Made by a program: the position numbers and the translations under genes. This document shows positions 29,101-35,965 of a stretch of DNA of 64,000 nucleotides, one piece after another (the stretch's first letter is position 1; every line of letters begins with the position of its first letter). Under the pieces are notes generated by a model. It was not told where the DNA came from. It searched no databases and was given only the letters and a program-made list of their open reading frames with translations. Origin of the DNA: CAIXPS01 sp034430115 (lineage in GTDB: Bacteria > Chloroflexota > Anaerolineae > J036 > Brachytrichaceae); NCBI GenBank assembly GCA_034430115.1, contig DAOUFG010000184.1, positions 1 through 64,000 on the forward strand, read 5' to 3'.

Positions 29101-29313
29101 GAGAGTGACCTGCAGCCAAGTGTGGAGTTGGTCAAGGATGCTCTTGGACGGCTAACGGAATTGCGCGCAATTCTCAAATACTACCAAGATGCTTATTCAT
29201 TCAGAATGGCACTTTTCCCGACAGTGCTTGCCAAGACGAAAACAATCGATGACGAACTCGAAAAACTTCGGGGTATTTATCTTTCAGAGCGAACGGAGCG
29301 TAATGAATGTTAG
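23119..29313 (+). CDS. Giant HEPN-like / STAND NTPase / second ATPase protein
   Basis: This 2,064-residue protein carries two separate ATPase modules. Residues 40-330 are helical and include Arg150-Asn-Glu-Leu-Ala-His155, which fits the Arg-x4-His motif of HEPN ribonucleases. The first NTPase has Walker A Gly-Lys-Ser-Gly-Val-Gly-Lys-Ser (365-372), Walker B Leu-Val-Ile-Val-Phe-Asp-Ala-Ile-Asn-Glu-Asn (442-452) and Ser-Arg-Pro (480-482), as in STAND proteins, then Phe-Lys-Tyr-Glu-Arg-Phe-Tyr-Glu-Tyr-Phe near 690. About 1,000 residues of helical repeat-like sequence follow. From about 1,715 a second ATPase begins (Phe-Phe-Gly-Arg-Glu-His-Asp-Leu, Walker A Gly-Ser-Arg-Arg-Met-Gly-Lys-Thr-Ser near 1,740, Walker B Leu-Leu-Leu-Asp-Glu-Val-Asp-Glu near 1,815). 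The next gene overlaps it by seven bases. A defence sensor/effector role is inference. Confidence 0.8.
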   Translation: MDNQQAPSSDTSGSHDEFDHLVLTTYPLPIAANYRRVLESQTWQVRTHECINLYESSLRFVTLSVLSQYLIRDVDQVSDPGLDQMLNRYLAQATLGTWTDFLFLSLRAYDSKRERFFIPELYDLYWETSQEPNHPRKGLRLPFDRLVQIRNELAHRPSPPNEAGWETLGREALNHMRTILRHYSFLRHYELVRVIRTFGDEYEYEHYTGEEVILSRGALRTEMRPGWFYLSRQDQSLLSLHPLLIYWAGKGEPPHHDAALFNRLMRDSVEYVATVDRSMVQEHDAELVALVSQLIFYNLQQVKLAHKQVKLAWPALRQAGIELTARRMGSVQQKYSRRLYLQRQDALAKFHAFLSSDKGCFVLIGKSGVGKSSFVLSLADEYSDYENVCLIMYDAARLNAANTDLIRVISDDVAAYLDLDVGATKNLFAALDRQVEMVGKTLVIVFDAINENADAKLLLQQIDLMVNEARYPWLKVLITSRPHSWRVLRRGLNLTEDRYFCEQVSNEYSTELAEFASSLEPFGQGELMHVYEKYRQAYRLQTDYSELSTELKGVLRDPLALRLTANIFKDHSIPAHLQMGNIYDQYILALLDEDRIAPEDLMLLENELVPLMTAEGHYANMITGAQVRNAKTGDGRPLWELIWSDDLLSNGQPINSSFIRLADAEILAQRGSSTDYEVEFKYERFYEYFAARRLVASIQKSKLNYTDLIRFADAQPFLLNAVLQTLLLVSQGGDYGWVREVLNSSSPRSQGLVIEALNEVAANDLAKVQQLLDLLWEEAVESTSLVTLMKQLRYGSRAKVGTTNTGEAVFVATTLLEAGLKVGYGKILLRGASSAVLAVREASVIRIYLLWLHDKNVGWPVLERLFESATGTISVSRLIALSSCFLATLLIVGDVTCDPHDIQALNALWKSVREQVGLPTQLSSRLVWRLRREILLRVLHKDWFPSSYEPFGEAALSQVKHDRLAEVIELLDTATSELGAVSPELPNWYLHGDIFLRTEYEIALLIQAMNHPDAVHSVISDLFARGDPLVAARVLRVFYEIMPNSAHFGGWMAEVVNHLLIDYLGRPQGFRNLASASSPVDSPLTHYLMIASGNSPTTTNTKTRLSAAIAEINDSQTLAFVIDCHIAAFLRRPLAIVLEPLRRLLQQAGTQAASVLIPRLNILRSLSPQVIVDFLQDTQLSKELEEGLQASRFITSSIDKDVLLSTLRAGTALSSGLRTSAGKGLLAQVIQSDSLSNLARWLDSHVGLLITTALEMDGLVLSDVRSSHIASIDLSAIEVYYYLSLFAVEGRIRDYYKAYYVLMLGRGTRAELEQLAAYTKALPIDTSSVRDLVIAEPAWRASTINDITTFISKSEADFAAARSGIEQLNIWLQEKMGSINIPPVFPGPPMVGIQSAISAARMLTEYESRSDQQAKLASLSHVLAELDSLVTGTNPLLKHPERSVLDAIVATWKRIINTERGAIETKLEVDRNWGPWRGRIEELLMRGGQVAVTDLVMIPMDLRDAVLKRYVNENCDYEFDVTNNAISLGSQLYLVKRIMGAWYQVAEVARSSRTQFDAAVRELVGKISEALEADHGWWRSSEDWAGCWLDASYIFHDTTVPNRLPLVFRYGLGIMEDDIESLYKYLMLGRPETNHSQIGLLGLFCDEDGISKTRDLLYRKLRQVYACDVVVFGDKDLFKILASRSREKALRRLVLSQIDLVTVSPFTINGPTPDNMFFGREHDLRRLTEGLRHSSYAIIGSRRMGKTSVLEHLHRVRLPNVGIRTIYHDCSGTRTFAAFMSSTIFDCRPDISSNSPVSLGDLLQSPPSDRPLVLLLDEVDEIVLEDHIHGWQLFRLLRALANTGRLQVALSGERTLSDALKDASGPLYNFANPIVLGPLDLRAVEELVTRPLKQLEVFLENESVIVQRIYDFTAGHPSVVQRLCSRLVDRVNQRKNHVIDLEDVLAVVNDYTYQVNDFLGTFWDPATPLEKIISLLMVRESKPCRLQRIVTLLHESDLQPSVELVKDALGRLTELRAILKYYQDAYSFRMALFPTVLAKTKTIDDELEKLRGIYLSERTERNEC

Positions 29314-31013
29314 GAATATCCTTCCAAGCAGGTGGCTCAATTCCGCCAAGTTCGTCTGTGTACGTGGTTCGGAAGGCTGATCATGATGTTCTTCAGCATT
29401 TGCGGCGACTTGAATATGTTCAACTTACAGAGCCAAGGCAGCAAGGCAAGACTAGCCTGATTTTGCGCATGCGACCCTTATTGGCGGCAGAAGGCTATGT
29501 ATTCACCTATATCGATATGTCCACATTGGGTCAAGAGAACGAGACGACATGGTATTCATCGCTGACCAGTCGTGTGTTCGAACAGATTCCAGCCGAGTGG
29601 GCCCATTCTGGGTCCAATGCACCACACGATGGTCAGAACTTCCGGCTAATGCTGCGAGATCTCTGTGCCAGTGCGTCGAACTCACGAATGCGACTCGTCT
29701 TAGCACTTGATGAAGTTGGAAGTACGCAGGTTCCCTGGGCTACCTTTTTCTATACTTTATTGCGCGAGATGTTCACCCTGCGCAACATAAATGATATATA
29801 CCAAGGTATTACTGTGATCCTCGCTGGCGCATTTGATCCTCGCGATCTGATACAAGATGACAGGATCTCGCCATTTAATATTGCTCAAAAGATTGATATT
29901 GACGACTTTACGATCGAACAAGTAAGGGTGCTCGTTGCCCAACTTGGTCTGCATGTCGATCAAATCGACGAGTTGACTTCCCGTATTTACTTTTGGACAG
30001 ATGGGCAGCCATACCTTACACAGCGAATATGCTTGTATTTATCTCAGCAATGCGGGACAGCCACACCACGAACAGTGGACACAATGATCGGTCATTTTAT
30101 GAGAGATGATGTGAATCACCTGCCCCGCATCAACAAAGAACTGAATGCCAACCCTAGCCTAGTAGAGCGTGCTCGTAGATTGATGATGCAGCGTGCGTTA
30201 TTTACGCCCGCTATAAGCCCTGAGCAATTTCGACTCGCACATGTCATCGGAGTAATAAAGCCAGATGCCGAGGGTTGCTGCCGTGTGCGCAATCGTATTT
30301 ACGAACAGGCTTTCCCTGAGTTAAGCAAAGGCGTCACCACATTAACCTCCGTTGTGATTGACGATGTTGGCTACAGACGCAGCTTCGCAGGGCTAAAAGA
30401 GTGTCTTACAAACAGTGAAGCAAACATACTGGTTGAATTCCAAACTCTACAGGATCGCTTTTACCGGAATATCCATACTGAGCACGTGTTCGGAAGTAGT
30501 GAAAATACCCGCAACGAGCACGCACATATCATTTACGCGCTGAATGAAATGGCACTCAGGTACTGTGGCAGCAGCTTCGATGATCTCAATATAGCCAGAC
30601 AATCGGAAGACAAAGTGAATACGGGGGGGAATGACCACGAAGTAATTGACCGGTTGCAGCGCATCGAAGATAGAATCGACCATGGCCGCACTGAGGATCA
30701 ACGGATTGCTGCACAAGTTCTCGATGCGATTAATCAGAATAGGATCCAGCAATCAGATGCAATTCTAATAGCAACAGAACTCCGTGCTTGGGTCGAGAGT
30801 GTGGAACAGCAGGGCTTGCCACTCGACCGCGTAACGCGGGAGGCGCTGGACAAGCTGACTGACCATCGTGCCAGTGCATATCAGTACCTAGAGGCAACAC
30901 TACCAATTATCCCAGGCATTCTGAGCTACAAATACGAGGTTGGCACTCAGCATCAGGTTACCTTGCAGGCTATTTGGGACCGCCTTACATTATTGTTGAT
31001 GAGGAGACGCTAG
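29307..31013 (+). CDS. AAA_35-like ATPase, partner of the giant STAND protein
   Basis: The 568-residue product opens with Gly-Gly-Ser-Ile-Pro-Pro-x-Ser...Tyr-Val-Val-Arg-Lys-Ala-Asp, the start of the AAA_35 (PF14516-like) domain. Walker A is Glu-Pro-Arg-Gln-Gln-Gly-Lys-Thr-Ser (42-50), Walker B Leu-Val-Leu-Ala-Leu-Asp-Glu-Val (about 134-141), and Thr-Asp-Gly-Gln-Pro-Tyr-Leu-Thr-Gln-Arg lies near 232. The last 200 residues are helical and contain Ile-Glu-Asp-Arg-Ile-Asp-type coiled-coil-like sequence. The start overlaps the previous stop by seven bases and is served by GGAG, so the two proteins are translationally coupled and probably act together. No effector domain was recognised here. Confidence 0.8.
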   Translation: MLGISFQAGGSIPPSSSVYVVRKADHDVLQHLRRLEYVQLTEPRQQGKTSLILRMRPLLAAEGYVFTYIDMSTLGQENETTWYSSLTSRVFEQIPAEWAHSGSNAPHDGQNFRLMLRDLCASASNSRMRLVLALDEVGSTQVPWATFFYTLLREMFTLRNINDIYQGITVILAGAFDPRDLIQDDRISPFNIAQKIDIDDFTIEQVRVLVAQLGLHVDQIDELTSRIYFWTDGQPYLTQRICLYLSQQCGTATPRTVDTMIGHFMRDDVNHLPRINKELNANPSLVERARRLMMQRALFTPAISPEQFRLAHVIGVIKPDAEGCCRVRNRIYEQAFPELSKGVTTLTSVVIDDVGYRRSFAGLKECLTNSEANILVEFQTLQDRFYRNIHTEHVFGSSENTRNEHAHIIYALNEMALRYCGSSFDDLNIARQSEDKVNTGGNDHEVIDRLQRIEDRIDHGRTEDQRIAAQVLDAINQNRIQQSDAILIATELRAWVESVEQQGLPLDRVTREALDKLTDHRASAYQYLEATLPIIPGILSYKYEVGTQHQVTLQAIWDRLTLLLMRRR

Positions 31014-31416
31014 TGAACGCATACTCGATCAGGAAAGGATTCACCGTATTCCCAAGGCTGGCGAGTTCTAGACATTATTGGCCAAGTTAATAGATGTTTG
31101 GCGAACAAGCCCTTACTCGTTGGCTCATTGGATTCATTGCTGTAACTATCACATTCTATGAGATGCTAGTTGAGTCCCAGCTAGTGGGCGCAGCTCTACT
31201 CTTGAGTATGCGTATCGGCCCAACGTCGCGTTCTGGTGCAGGACCAGTGTCAGGTGTTGGACCACCGACTGTGACATATAGCGCTGAGCCTGTATGCTAG
31301 ATCAATGAGCGGGTAGTGGTAGCGTAATTAGACGCAGTTAATACTTGTGATACTACCTTAAAGTATAAATTGTGGGTTTAATAGAGAGGGGTTATCTCAG
31401 ACAATGAGACAATCTA
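31014..31416. other. Intergenic region, no firm gene
   Basis: A 68-codon frame at 31,094-31,300 begins with a hydrophobic stretch (Ile-Gly-Phe-Ile-Ala-Val-Thr-Ile-Thr-Phe) but lacks a ribosome site and its second half looks non-coding. Nothing else was recognised. Confidence 0.4.
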
Positions 31417-31923
31417 TCAGCCATCCAGATCGCCAAAGCTCTCCAGAAAATCTTCCCCCAAATCCTCGAGTTCTGTCAGTGCCCCATCTTCATCGGTTAG
31501 GTGGGCCATCAGTTCATAGAGTTGAGCCCGTCGTGATGGAAGAGGTGACGTGGCTGCGCTGGTGCGGGCGAAATCTTCACGCTCCTGTATCTGCGCCTTT
31601 GCCTCTGGTTTTGGGATAACGCCCAACTCCTTCGCGTTGTGAATACTCTCGTACCACCGCCAGTACCTAGTGATCCAGCGCTCACGTTGCTCGTGATAGC
31701 CCTGTCCATAAAAGGTCAGGGGCTCACTTGCAGGCTTTGTACGGCAACTCAAGGTCACAAACATGAATTCCCCAAAGGCATTGGTGCTGACCTTGATGTC
31801 ATTCACGTCAACGTTCGGATCGTCCACCAGCGCCATGAACCGTGCCCGTGAGATGCGATCATCCAGTTGCTCCTTTTCTGTGAACTGAAAACAGTCCTGA
31901 CCGATGGGATTTTCTGGTGACAT
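31417..31923 (-). CDS. Hypothetical protein, RadC/DUF2958 cluster
   Basis: The 168-residue acidic product has no family I recognise. It contains Phe-Met-Phe-Val-Thr-Leu-Ser-Cys-Arg and Arg-Trp-Ile-Thr-Arg-Tyr-Trp-Arg-Trp-Tyr, and ends in a run of acidic residues. It starts four bases after the DUF2958 gene's stop, with GGAGGTGG about 15 bases upstream, so it is the last gene of a leftward operon with the 115-residue protein, RadC and DUF2958. Such clusters are common on conjugative and plasmid-like elements. Confidence 0.6.
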   Translation of the reverse strand: MSPENPIGQDCFQFTEKEQLDDRISRARFMALVDDPNVDVNDIKVSTNAFGEFMFVTLSCRTKPASEPLTFYGQGYHEQRERWITRYWRWYESIHNAKELGVIPKPEAKAQIQEREDFARTSAATSPLPSRRAQLYELMAHLTDEDGALTELEDLGEDFLESFGDLDG

Positions 31924-31927
31924 ACCG

Positions 31928-32272
31928 TTATCTGTCCCACCTCCTCTGACCATGCACTTCCATGAGTTGACCGAGTGTCTGCGGTTGGAAGTACAGATCA
32001 CGCTCCACTGGCAATCCCAGTGGCCCGCACACTTCCTCAAGTTCTGACAACGAGAAGTTTCCTAATTCGACCTCAAGCCCACTCACCAGCCCAAAGAAGG
32101 TATCCTCCTGGTCGAACTCCGAGGCGTACCAGGTCCAGCTACTATCCGGGGTGAAGAATTTGACCAGAGCCAATGCTTCCAACCCCAGCGCCTCCTGGCT
32201 ATACAAAGGCGGTAACTTTTCGCGGGTTGTCTGGTCGAGGAGTGAAGATCGTCGTCTGGTCTCAGCCACCAT
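31928..32272 (-). CDS. DUF2958 domain protein
   Basis: The 114-residue product matches DUF2958: Lys-Leu-Pro-Pro-Leu-Tyr-Ser, Val-Lys-Phe-Phe-Thr-Pro-Asp-Ser-Ser-Trp-Thr-Trp-Tyr-Ala-Ser-Glu-Phe, Asp-Thr-Phe-Phe-Gly-Leu-Val and Leu-Gly-Asn-Phe-Ser-Leu-Ser-Glu-Leu-Glu. The family is small, of unknown function, and typical of plasmids and integrative elements. The open frame extends to a TTG at 32,314; the ATG at 32,272 is preferred but has no strong ribosome site. It follows radC closely in the same direction. Confidence 0.8.
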   Translation of the reverse strand: MVAETRRRSSLLDQTTREKLPPLYSQEALGLEALALVKFFTPDSSWTWYASEFDQEDTFFGLVSGLEVELGNFSLSELEEVCGPLGLPVERDLYFQPQTLGQLMEVHGQRRWDR

Positions 32273-32323
32273 TACCGTCAAGGTATCACATGCGGCTCGT
32301 CGTTTCAATCCCAACCACCGTTG

Positions 32324-33013
32324 TTACCCGTTGAATCCCACGCCCCGTTCTCTGAGGGAGACATATTGTCCATGTCCAATGATGAGATGATCGAGCACCT
32401 GAATGTCCAACAGCTTTCCGGCCTCAACGAGTTGTTGAGTGGCGCGCACATCTTCAGTGCTGGGCTGTGGGTCACCACTGGGATGATTGTGGACGACGAT
32501 GATCGCCGCGCAATTACGCCGGATGGCTTCCCGGAAGACATCTCGTGGTTGCACATCAATGCTGGTAAGTGTGCCCTGATAGACCTCATGAACCGCGATG
32601 ATGTTGTTGCGCCGGTCCAGCAATACTGTGCGTAAATGCTCCTGTTCCAGGAACGACATCTCCGGCATATAGAGGTCAGCCACATCTGCTGGTCTGACGA
32701 TCTTGGTCTTTTCCACGGCCCGCGTTTCGATCCTCAACCGTTCGGATAAGTCCAACATCGCGCGTAGTTGTGTCGCTTTGGCAATCCCCATCCCCGGCAC
32801 TTCACACAGGTCAGCCAGGCCCAACCGTGCAACACCCAACAAACCGCCATACTCCAGCATCAATCGCTCGGTGAGTTCCAGAGCGTTGTTACCAGCGCCC
32901 GTGCCCAGGGCCATCGCCACCAGTTCCGTCGTCGAGAGCGTCTCCGATCCCAACTTCATCATCCGTTCGCGCAGGCTCTCCAGGTCCAGATGGGTGGCAC
33001 GCTCCCCTACCAT
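32324..33013 (-). CDS. radC: RadC-family JAB/MPN metalloprotein
   Basis: The 229-residue product has the RadC layout: an N-terminal helix-hairpin-helix (Leu-Cys-Glu-Val-Pro-Gly-Met-Gly-Ile-Ala-Lys-Ala) and a C-terminal JAB/MPN domain with His-Asn-His-Pro-Ser-Gly-Asp-Pro and the zinc-binding His-x-His...Asp set. Despite the name, the family is not a proven recombination repair factor; it is frequent on mobile elements and in defence islands. Full length for the family. It reads leftward between a 115-residue hypothetical gene (31-bp gap) and DUF2958. Confidence 0.9.
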   Translation of the reverse strand: MVGERATHLDLESLRERMMKLGSETLSTTELVAMALGTGAGNNALELTERLMLEYGGLLGVARLGLADLCEVPGMGIAKATQLRAMLDLSERLRIETRAVEKTKIVRPADVADLYMPEMSFLEQEHLRTVLLDRRNNIIAVHEVYQGTLTSIDVQPRDVFREAIRRNCAAIIVVHNHPSGDPQPSTEDVRATQQLVEAGKLLDIQVLDHLIIGHGQYVSLRERGVGFNG

Positions 33014-33044
33014 GACATGTGTATAGCGGTCATCCTGTCGCAGG

Positions 33045-33392
33045 TCAAGACGGGCGTGGCCGGACCCAGATACGATACGTGCTATTGCGCTCCTCTGACT
33101 TGAGCAGCACGATTACCAACTCCTGTTGAGGGTTATATTCGCGCACCATCTGCTTCACGCGCTCATTCTCGCCCTGATCCAATTCCGCCTGAAGTGCATA
33201 ACCGTATGGGTAGCCCTCACCGGGTGGACGCGGTGCAATGTCTACGACGACGGCTCTGCGTCCCCATGCGTCATACCCTGTGCGGGCGGTGGACCAGAAG
33301 GTGGACAGATTTTCGCGTATCCAGGCCATGTCCGTCTGGCGTTCACGTAATGCCCATTCGGGGAGTGGCGGGTTGCGGTTTTCCGGTGTCAT
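33045..33392 (-). CDS. Hypothetical protein upstream of radC
   Basis: The 115-residue product is not recognised. It has a hydrophilic start (Thr-Pro-Glu-Asn-Arg-Asn-Pro-Pro-Leu-Pro-Glu-Trp), a likely beta strand Arg-Ala-Val-Val-Val-Asp-Ile-Ala-Pro, and Gln-Glu-Leu-Val-Ile-Val-Leu-Leu. Its direction and 31-bp gap to radC place it first in the radC operon. It is divergent from the VapBC module. Confidence 0.55.
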   Translation of the reverse strand: MTPENRNPPLPEWALRERQTDMAWIRENLSTFWSTARTGYDAWGRRAVVVDIAPRPPGEGYPYGYALQAELDQGENERVKQMVREYNPQQELVIVLLKSEERNSTYRIWVRPRPS

Positions 33393-33471
33393 CGGAAGGT
33401 AATCGTGTCAATGACAAGCCTCATTGTGCAAGGCGGAACCGCTTAAGTCAAGCTGTGACGAGTTTTGAATA

Positions 33472-33500
33472 TTGCAATTATGCAAGCGCTGTATTACGAT
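33472..33500 (+). promoter_or_regulatory. Promoter and operator of VapBC
   Basis: The -35 box TTGCAA (33,472-33,477) and -10 box TACGAT (33,495-33,500) are 17 bp apart. The -35 overlaps the palindrome TTGCAATTATGCAA (33,472-33,485), a candidate VapB operator. Six bases separate the -10 from the ATG at 33,507, so translation is probably leaderless. The layout equals that of HigBA at 17.7 kb. Confidence 0.6.
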
Positions 33501-33506
33501 GTTTGC

Positions 33507-33773
33507 ATGATACGCACATCGATGTACCTTCCAGATACACTGCGGTATCGCTTGCTATTAGCCTCTCAACACGAGGGGAAGTCTGTGTCGCAACTGGTTC
33601 ATGAGCTACTAGACAAAGCTCTAATTGACAAGGAGAAAACACGCATCGACCATATGTATCAAGCCTTGGGCCAGATGTGTGGCATTGGGCAGAAAGGAGT
33701 CACGGACGGCTCGCGCACCATCGACGAGGTGTTATATGGCGAGCATGGTGTGTGGAATGGTCGCGAATATTAG
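33507..33773 (+). CDS. vapB: VapB-like ribbon-helix-helix antitoxin
   Basis: The 88-residue product starts Met-Ile-Arg-Thr-Ser-Met-Tyr-Leu-Pro-Asp-Thr-Leu, a ribbon-helix-helix strand, followed by Ser-Gln-His-Glu-Gly-Lys-Ser-Val-Ser-Gln-Leu-Val-His-Glu-Leu-Leu, its two helices. The C-terminal part should wrap the PIN toxin encoded by the overlapping next gene. RHH antitoxins bind their own promoter as dimers, which fits the palindrome over the -35 box. The upstream frame to 33,465 lies within the promoter. Confidence 0.82.
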   Translation: MIRTSMYLPDTLRYRLLLASQHEGKSVSQLVHELLDKALIDKEKTRIDHMYQALGQMCGIGQKGVTDGSRTIDEVLYGEHGVWNGREY

Positions 33774-34188
33774 TTCCCAAGTTCTAGTCGATAGCGACGC
33801 TTTCATTGCCTGGATACGACCAGACGATATCCTCCACTCACAGGCCAGCGACATCTTTCGTGATTTGCAGCAACGTCGAACACAACTCGTTACCACGAGC
33901 ATGGTGGTGATGGAAACGGCAACCGTGCTGAGCCACCGCGACGGTCAAGCGATTGCAACCCGCTTTCTGGACTTACTCGACCAGACCCAGTTACCCATGA
34001 TTTATCTGGATGAAGGCATGCAACGGGAAACGTTGGCGTTATTTAGATCACACAATAGCAGAGGAATCAGCGCAGTTGATTGTGCCAATATTGTGGTCAT
34101 GAAGCGTCTGGAGATTGAACAGATTTTTAGCTTCGACAAGTTCTATTCGAATCGGATTGACATGAAAACGTATCTCTCCACGAAGTAG
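33736..34188 (+). CDS. vapC: VapC-like PIN-domain ribonuclease toxin
   Basis: The 150-residue product is a PIN-domain nuclease. The acidic set is visible: Leu-Val-Asp-Ser-Asp-Ala-Phe near the start, Val-Met-Glu-Thr-Ala in the middle, Ala-Val-Asp-Cys-Ala-Asn and Ser-Phe-Asp-Lys-Phe near the end. VapC toxins cut tRNA or rRNA. The ATG at 33,736 has GAGGTG five bases upstream and overlaps vapB by 38 bases; an ATG at 33,757 is an alternative with a weaker site. The pair sits in an inverted orientation inside the leftward VirD4-radC gene string. Confidence 0.85.
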   Translation: MASMVCGMVANISSQVLVDSDAFIAWIRPDDILHSQASDIFRDLQQRRTQLVTTSMVVMETATVLSHRDGQAIATRFLDLLDQTQLPMIYLDEGMQRETLALFRSHNSRGISAVDCANIVVMKRLEIEQIFSFDKFYSNRIDMKTYLSTK

Positions 34189-34225
34189 ATGGGCATAGGT
34201 GAATTTTCCGATAGTACAAACGCCA

Positions 34226-35602
34226 CTACAAATTGGACTCGGTTTCCCAATTGGCCAAAGGCGGATTGGAGGATGGGGTTGTCTGAACCATCGGAGGGGC
34301 TGCCTGTTGGAGGTGGAATATACCGTGAGTTCGCGATAACCCCGCCATCAACGCCTCCACTTCTCTGGCGCTGACCTGGTATTCCGGGATGGGCAGCGTC
34401 TTGATTTTTGCCAATCGTTCCCCGCGCCACTTCACCAGCGCGGTGCGACGCCTGAGCTTCTGAATCGTGGCGGTGGCCTGTTCCCAGTTGATATTGCCCA
34501 CGTAGTCCACGAACAACTTGTGAGCAAATACTTTGGCGTCCTCGTAATCCAGCGCGAACACCACTTTGACATTGACGTTGGCCAGTGCGGACTCCACCCG
34601 GCTCTGAATCTGACCCAGTGTTTGATGCGCCATGTGGATGTGCAGGTTGTACTTGCGGCATTCAGACAGAATGTGGGCCAGGGTTTGCGTTCCCCCATCG
34701 TTCGCACAGAAGTCCTGAAACTCGTCCAGGTAGAGATAGAAGTGACGCCGGTCCTCGGCCCGTGACATGGCCGCCTGTTCAAAACCGGTGGTAATCAAAC
34801 TGCCAATCAGCCGGCGGGTCTCGTCATCGCAGTTGCCCAGGTTGACGATCAGCACCTTGCCGGCGTCCATGATGTGCCGCAGGTCGAGGGCATTCTGGAA
34901 TGTGCCAAGACAGCGGCGCAGGGAGGGGTTCAGGGTGAAGGCGGTCACCTTGTTGAGCACACTTTCGATGGTGAAGCCTTTGCCCCACTGGTCGTAGCGG
35001 TTGTGAAAGAAGTCCACCACCTGTGCGTCTTTGACGTGCGCCAGGACGTTTTCCCGAAAGGTCGCATCCGTGAGCAGCAGCGGCATGTCCACGAGCGTGC
35101 GGTTGGCTTCGATCAGGGCCAGCAGGGCTCCCAGGGCGATATTGGTGAAGCGCGGGGCCTCGCGGAGCGACTGCGGCCAGGTGCGGCGAAATGCCTCGAT
35201 GATCTGATGGGCAAGGGTGTACGGGGGTAAATGAAGCTTGAGCACGTTGAACGGGAGGGTGAAGTCGGTGCGTGCCGGATCGAAATAGATGACGCGCTCC
35301 AGGACGCTGGGCTGGTTGAAATAGCCGGATGAAAGGAGATTGGCCAGCACGTTGTGGGCCAGGTCGCCGTGGGGATCGATCAATCCGCACCCGCGTCCGG
35401 CCTGAACGTCGGCCACAAACAGGCTCTCCAGGAGCTTGGACTTGCCGGTGCCACTCGCGCCGATGCAGTAGACATGCGTATCCCGTGCCGAATTTGGGAT
35501 CGAGTACGGCACTAGACCCACGCGACCGAGGGTGATCCGGTCGCGGATGAGCAGAGATCGCGGCCAGAGCATAGTGAGCTGGGGCTGGTCATTACCAAAC
35601 AA
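34226..35602 (-). CDS. VirD4/TraG-like conjugative ATPase (first copy)
   Basis: The 458-residue product is a coupling-protein-type ATPase. Walker A is Gly-Ala-Ser-Gly-Thr-Gly-Lys-Ser (about 48-55), followed by Gly-Leu-Ile-Asp-Pro-His-Gly-Asp-Leu. Walker B is Tyr-Leu-Tyr-Leu-Asp-Glu-Phe-Gln-Asp-Phe, and a Gln-rich motif Ala-His-Gln-Thr-Leu-Gly-Gln-Ile lies after it. No transmembrane segment is seen at the N-terminus, unlike classical VirD4. Such ATPases deliver or pump DNA in transfer. The start is uncertain: TTG at 35,602 or ATG at 35,572, neither with a clear ribosome site. No type IV secretion channel genes are nearby. Confidence 0.82.
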   Translation of the reverse strand: MFGNDQPQLTMLWPRSLLIRDRITLGRVGLVPYSIPNSARDTHVYCIGASGTGKSKLLESLFVADVQAGRGCGLIDPHGDLAHNVLANLLSSGYFNQPSVLERVIYFDPARTDFTLPFNVLKLHLPPYTLAHQIIEAFRRTWPQSLREAPRFTNIALGALLALIEANRTLVDMPLLLTDATFRENVLAHVKDAQVVDFFHNRYDQWGKGFTIESVLNKVTAFTLNPSLRRCLGTFQNALDLRHIMDAGKVLIVNLGNCDDETRRLIGSLITTGFEQAAMSRAEDRRHFYLYLDEFQDFCANDGGTQTLAHILSECRKYNLHIHMAHQTLGQIQSRVESALANVNVKVVFALDYEDAKVFAHKLFVDYVGNINWEQATATIQKLRRRTALVKWRGERLAKIKTLPIPEYQVSAREVEALMAGLSRTHGIFHLQQAAPPMVQTTPSSNPPLANWETESNL

Positions 35603-35965
35603 CGATCATGCCGAATCGAATAGGTAGAGTCAAGCGTAGAAAGTATCTCTATGGCGAAAGACTTAAACCAAGAATTGAACTGGGATAAACTGTATCGTAA
35701 CGTCGCTATCTTTTCTCGTATCCATTTATGCAAGTAAACAGGAAACCCTAAATGTCACATAAAGACGTTGGGCATAAAGAGTGTTATGCTTATTGTAATA
35801 TTCTGGAATTGCAGAGAAACGGCCATGCTGCGAGTCATAGGTCCTTTTTGATAGTGCTCATTCGTATCCATTAACAGACGAACATTATCCTTTTCGGGGG
35901 TACCTTTGAGATGTTTCGTTTGCACCAATATCCGCAAAAATGTCTCCGAATCGAAAAAGACAAAT
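35603..35965. other. Intergenic region between divergent genes
   Basis: About 360 AT-rich bases between the leftward VirD4-like gene and the rightward STAND gene. No gene or clear repeat was recognised. It must contain promoters for both directions. Confidence 0.4.

Noticed and set aside
31094..31300. 68-codon frame with a hydrophobic start
   Set aside because: No ribosome site, and the second half has no coding character.
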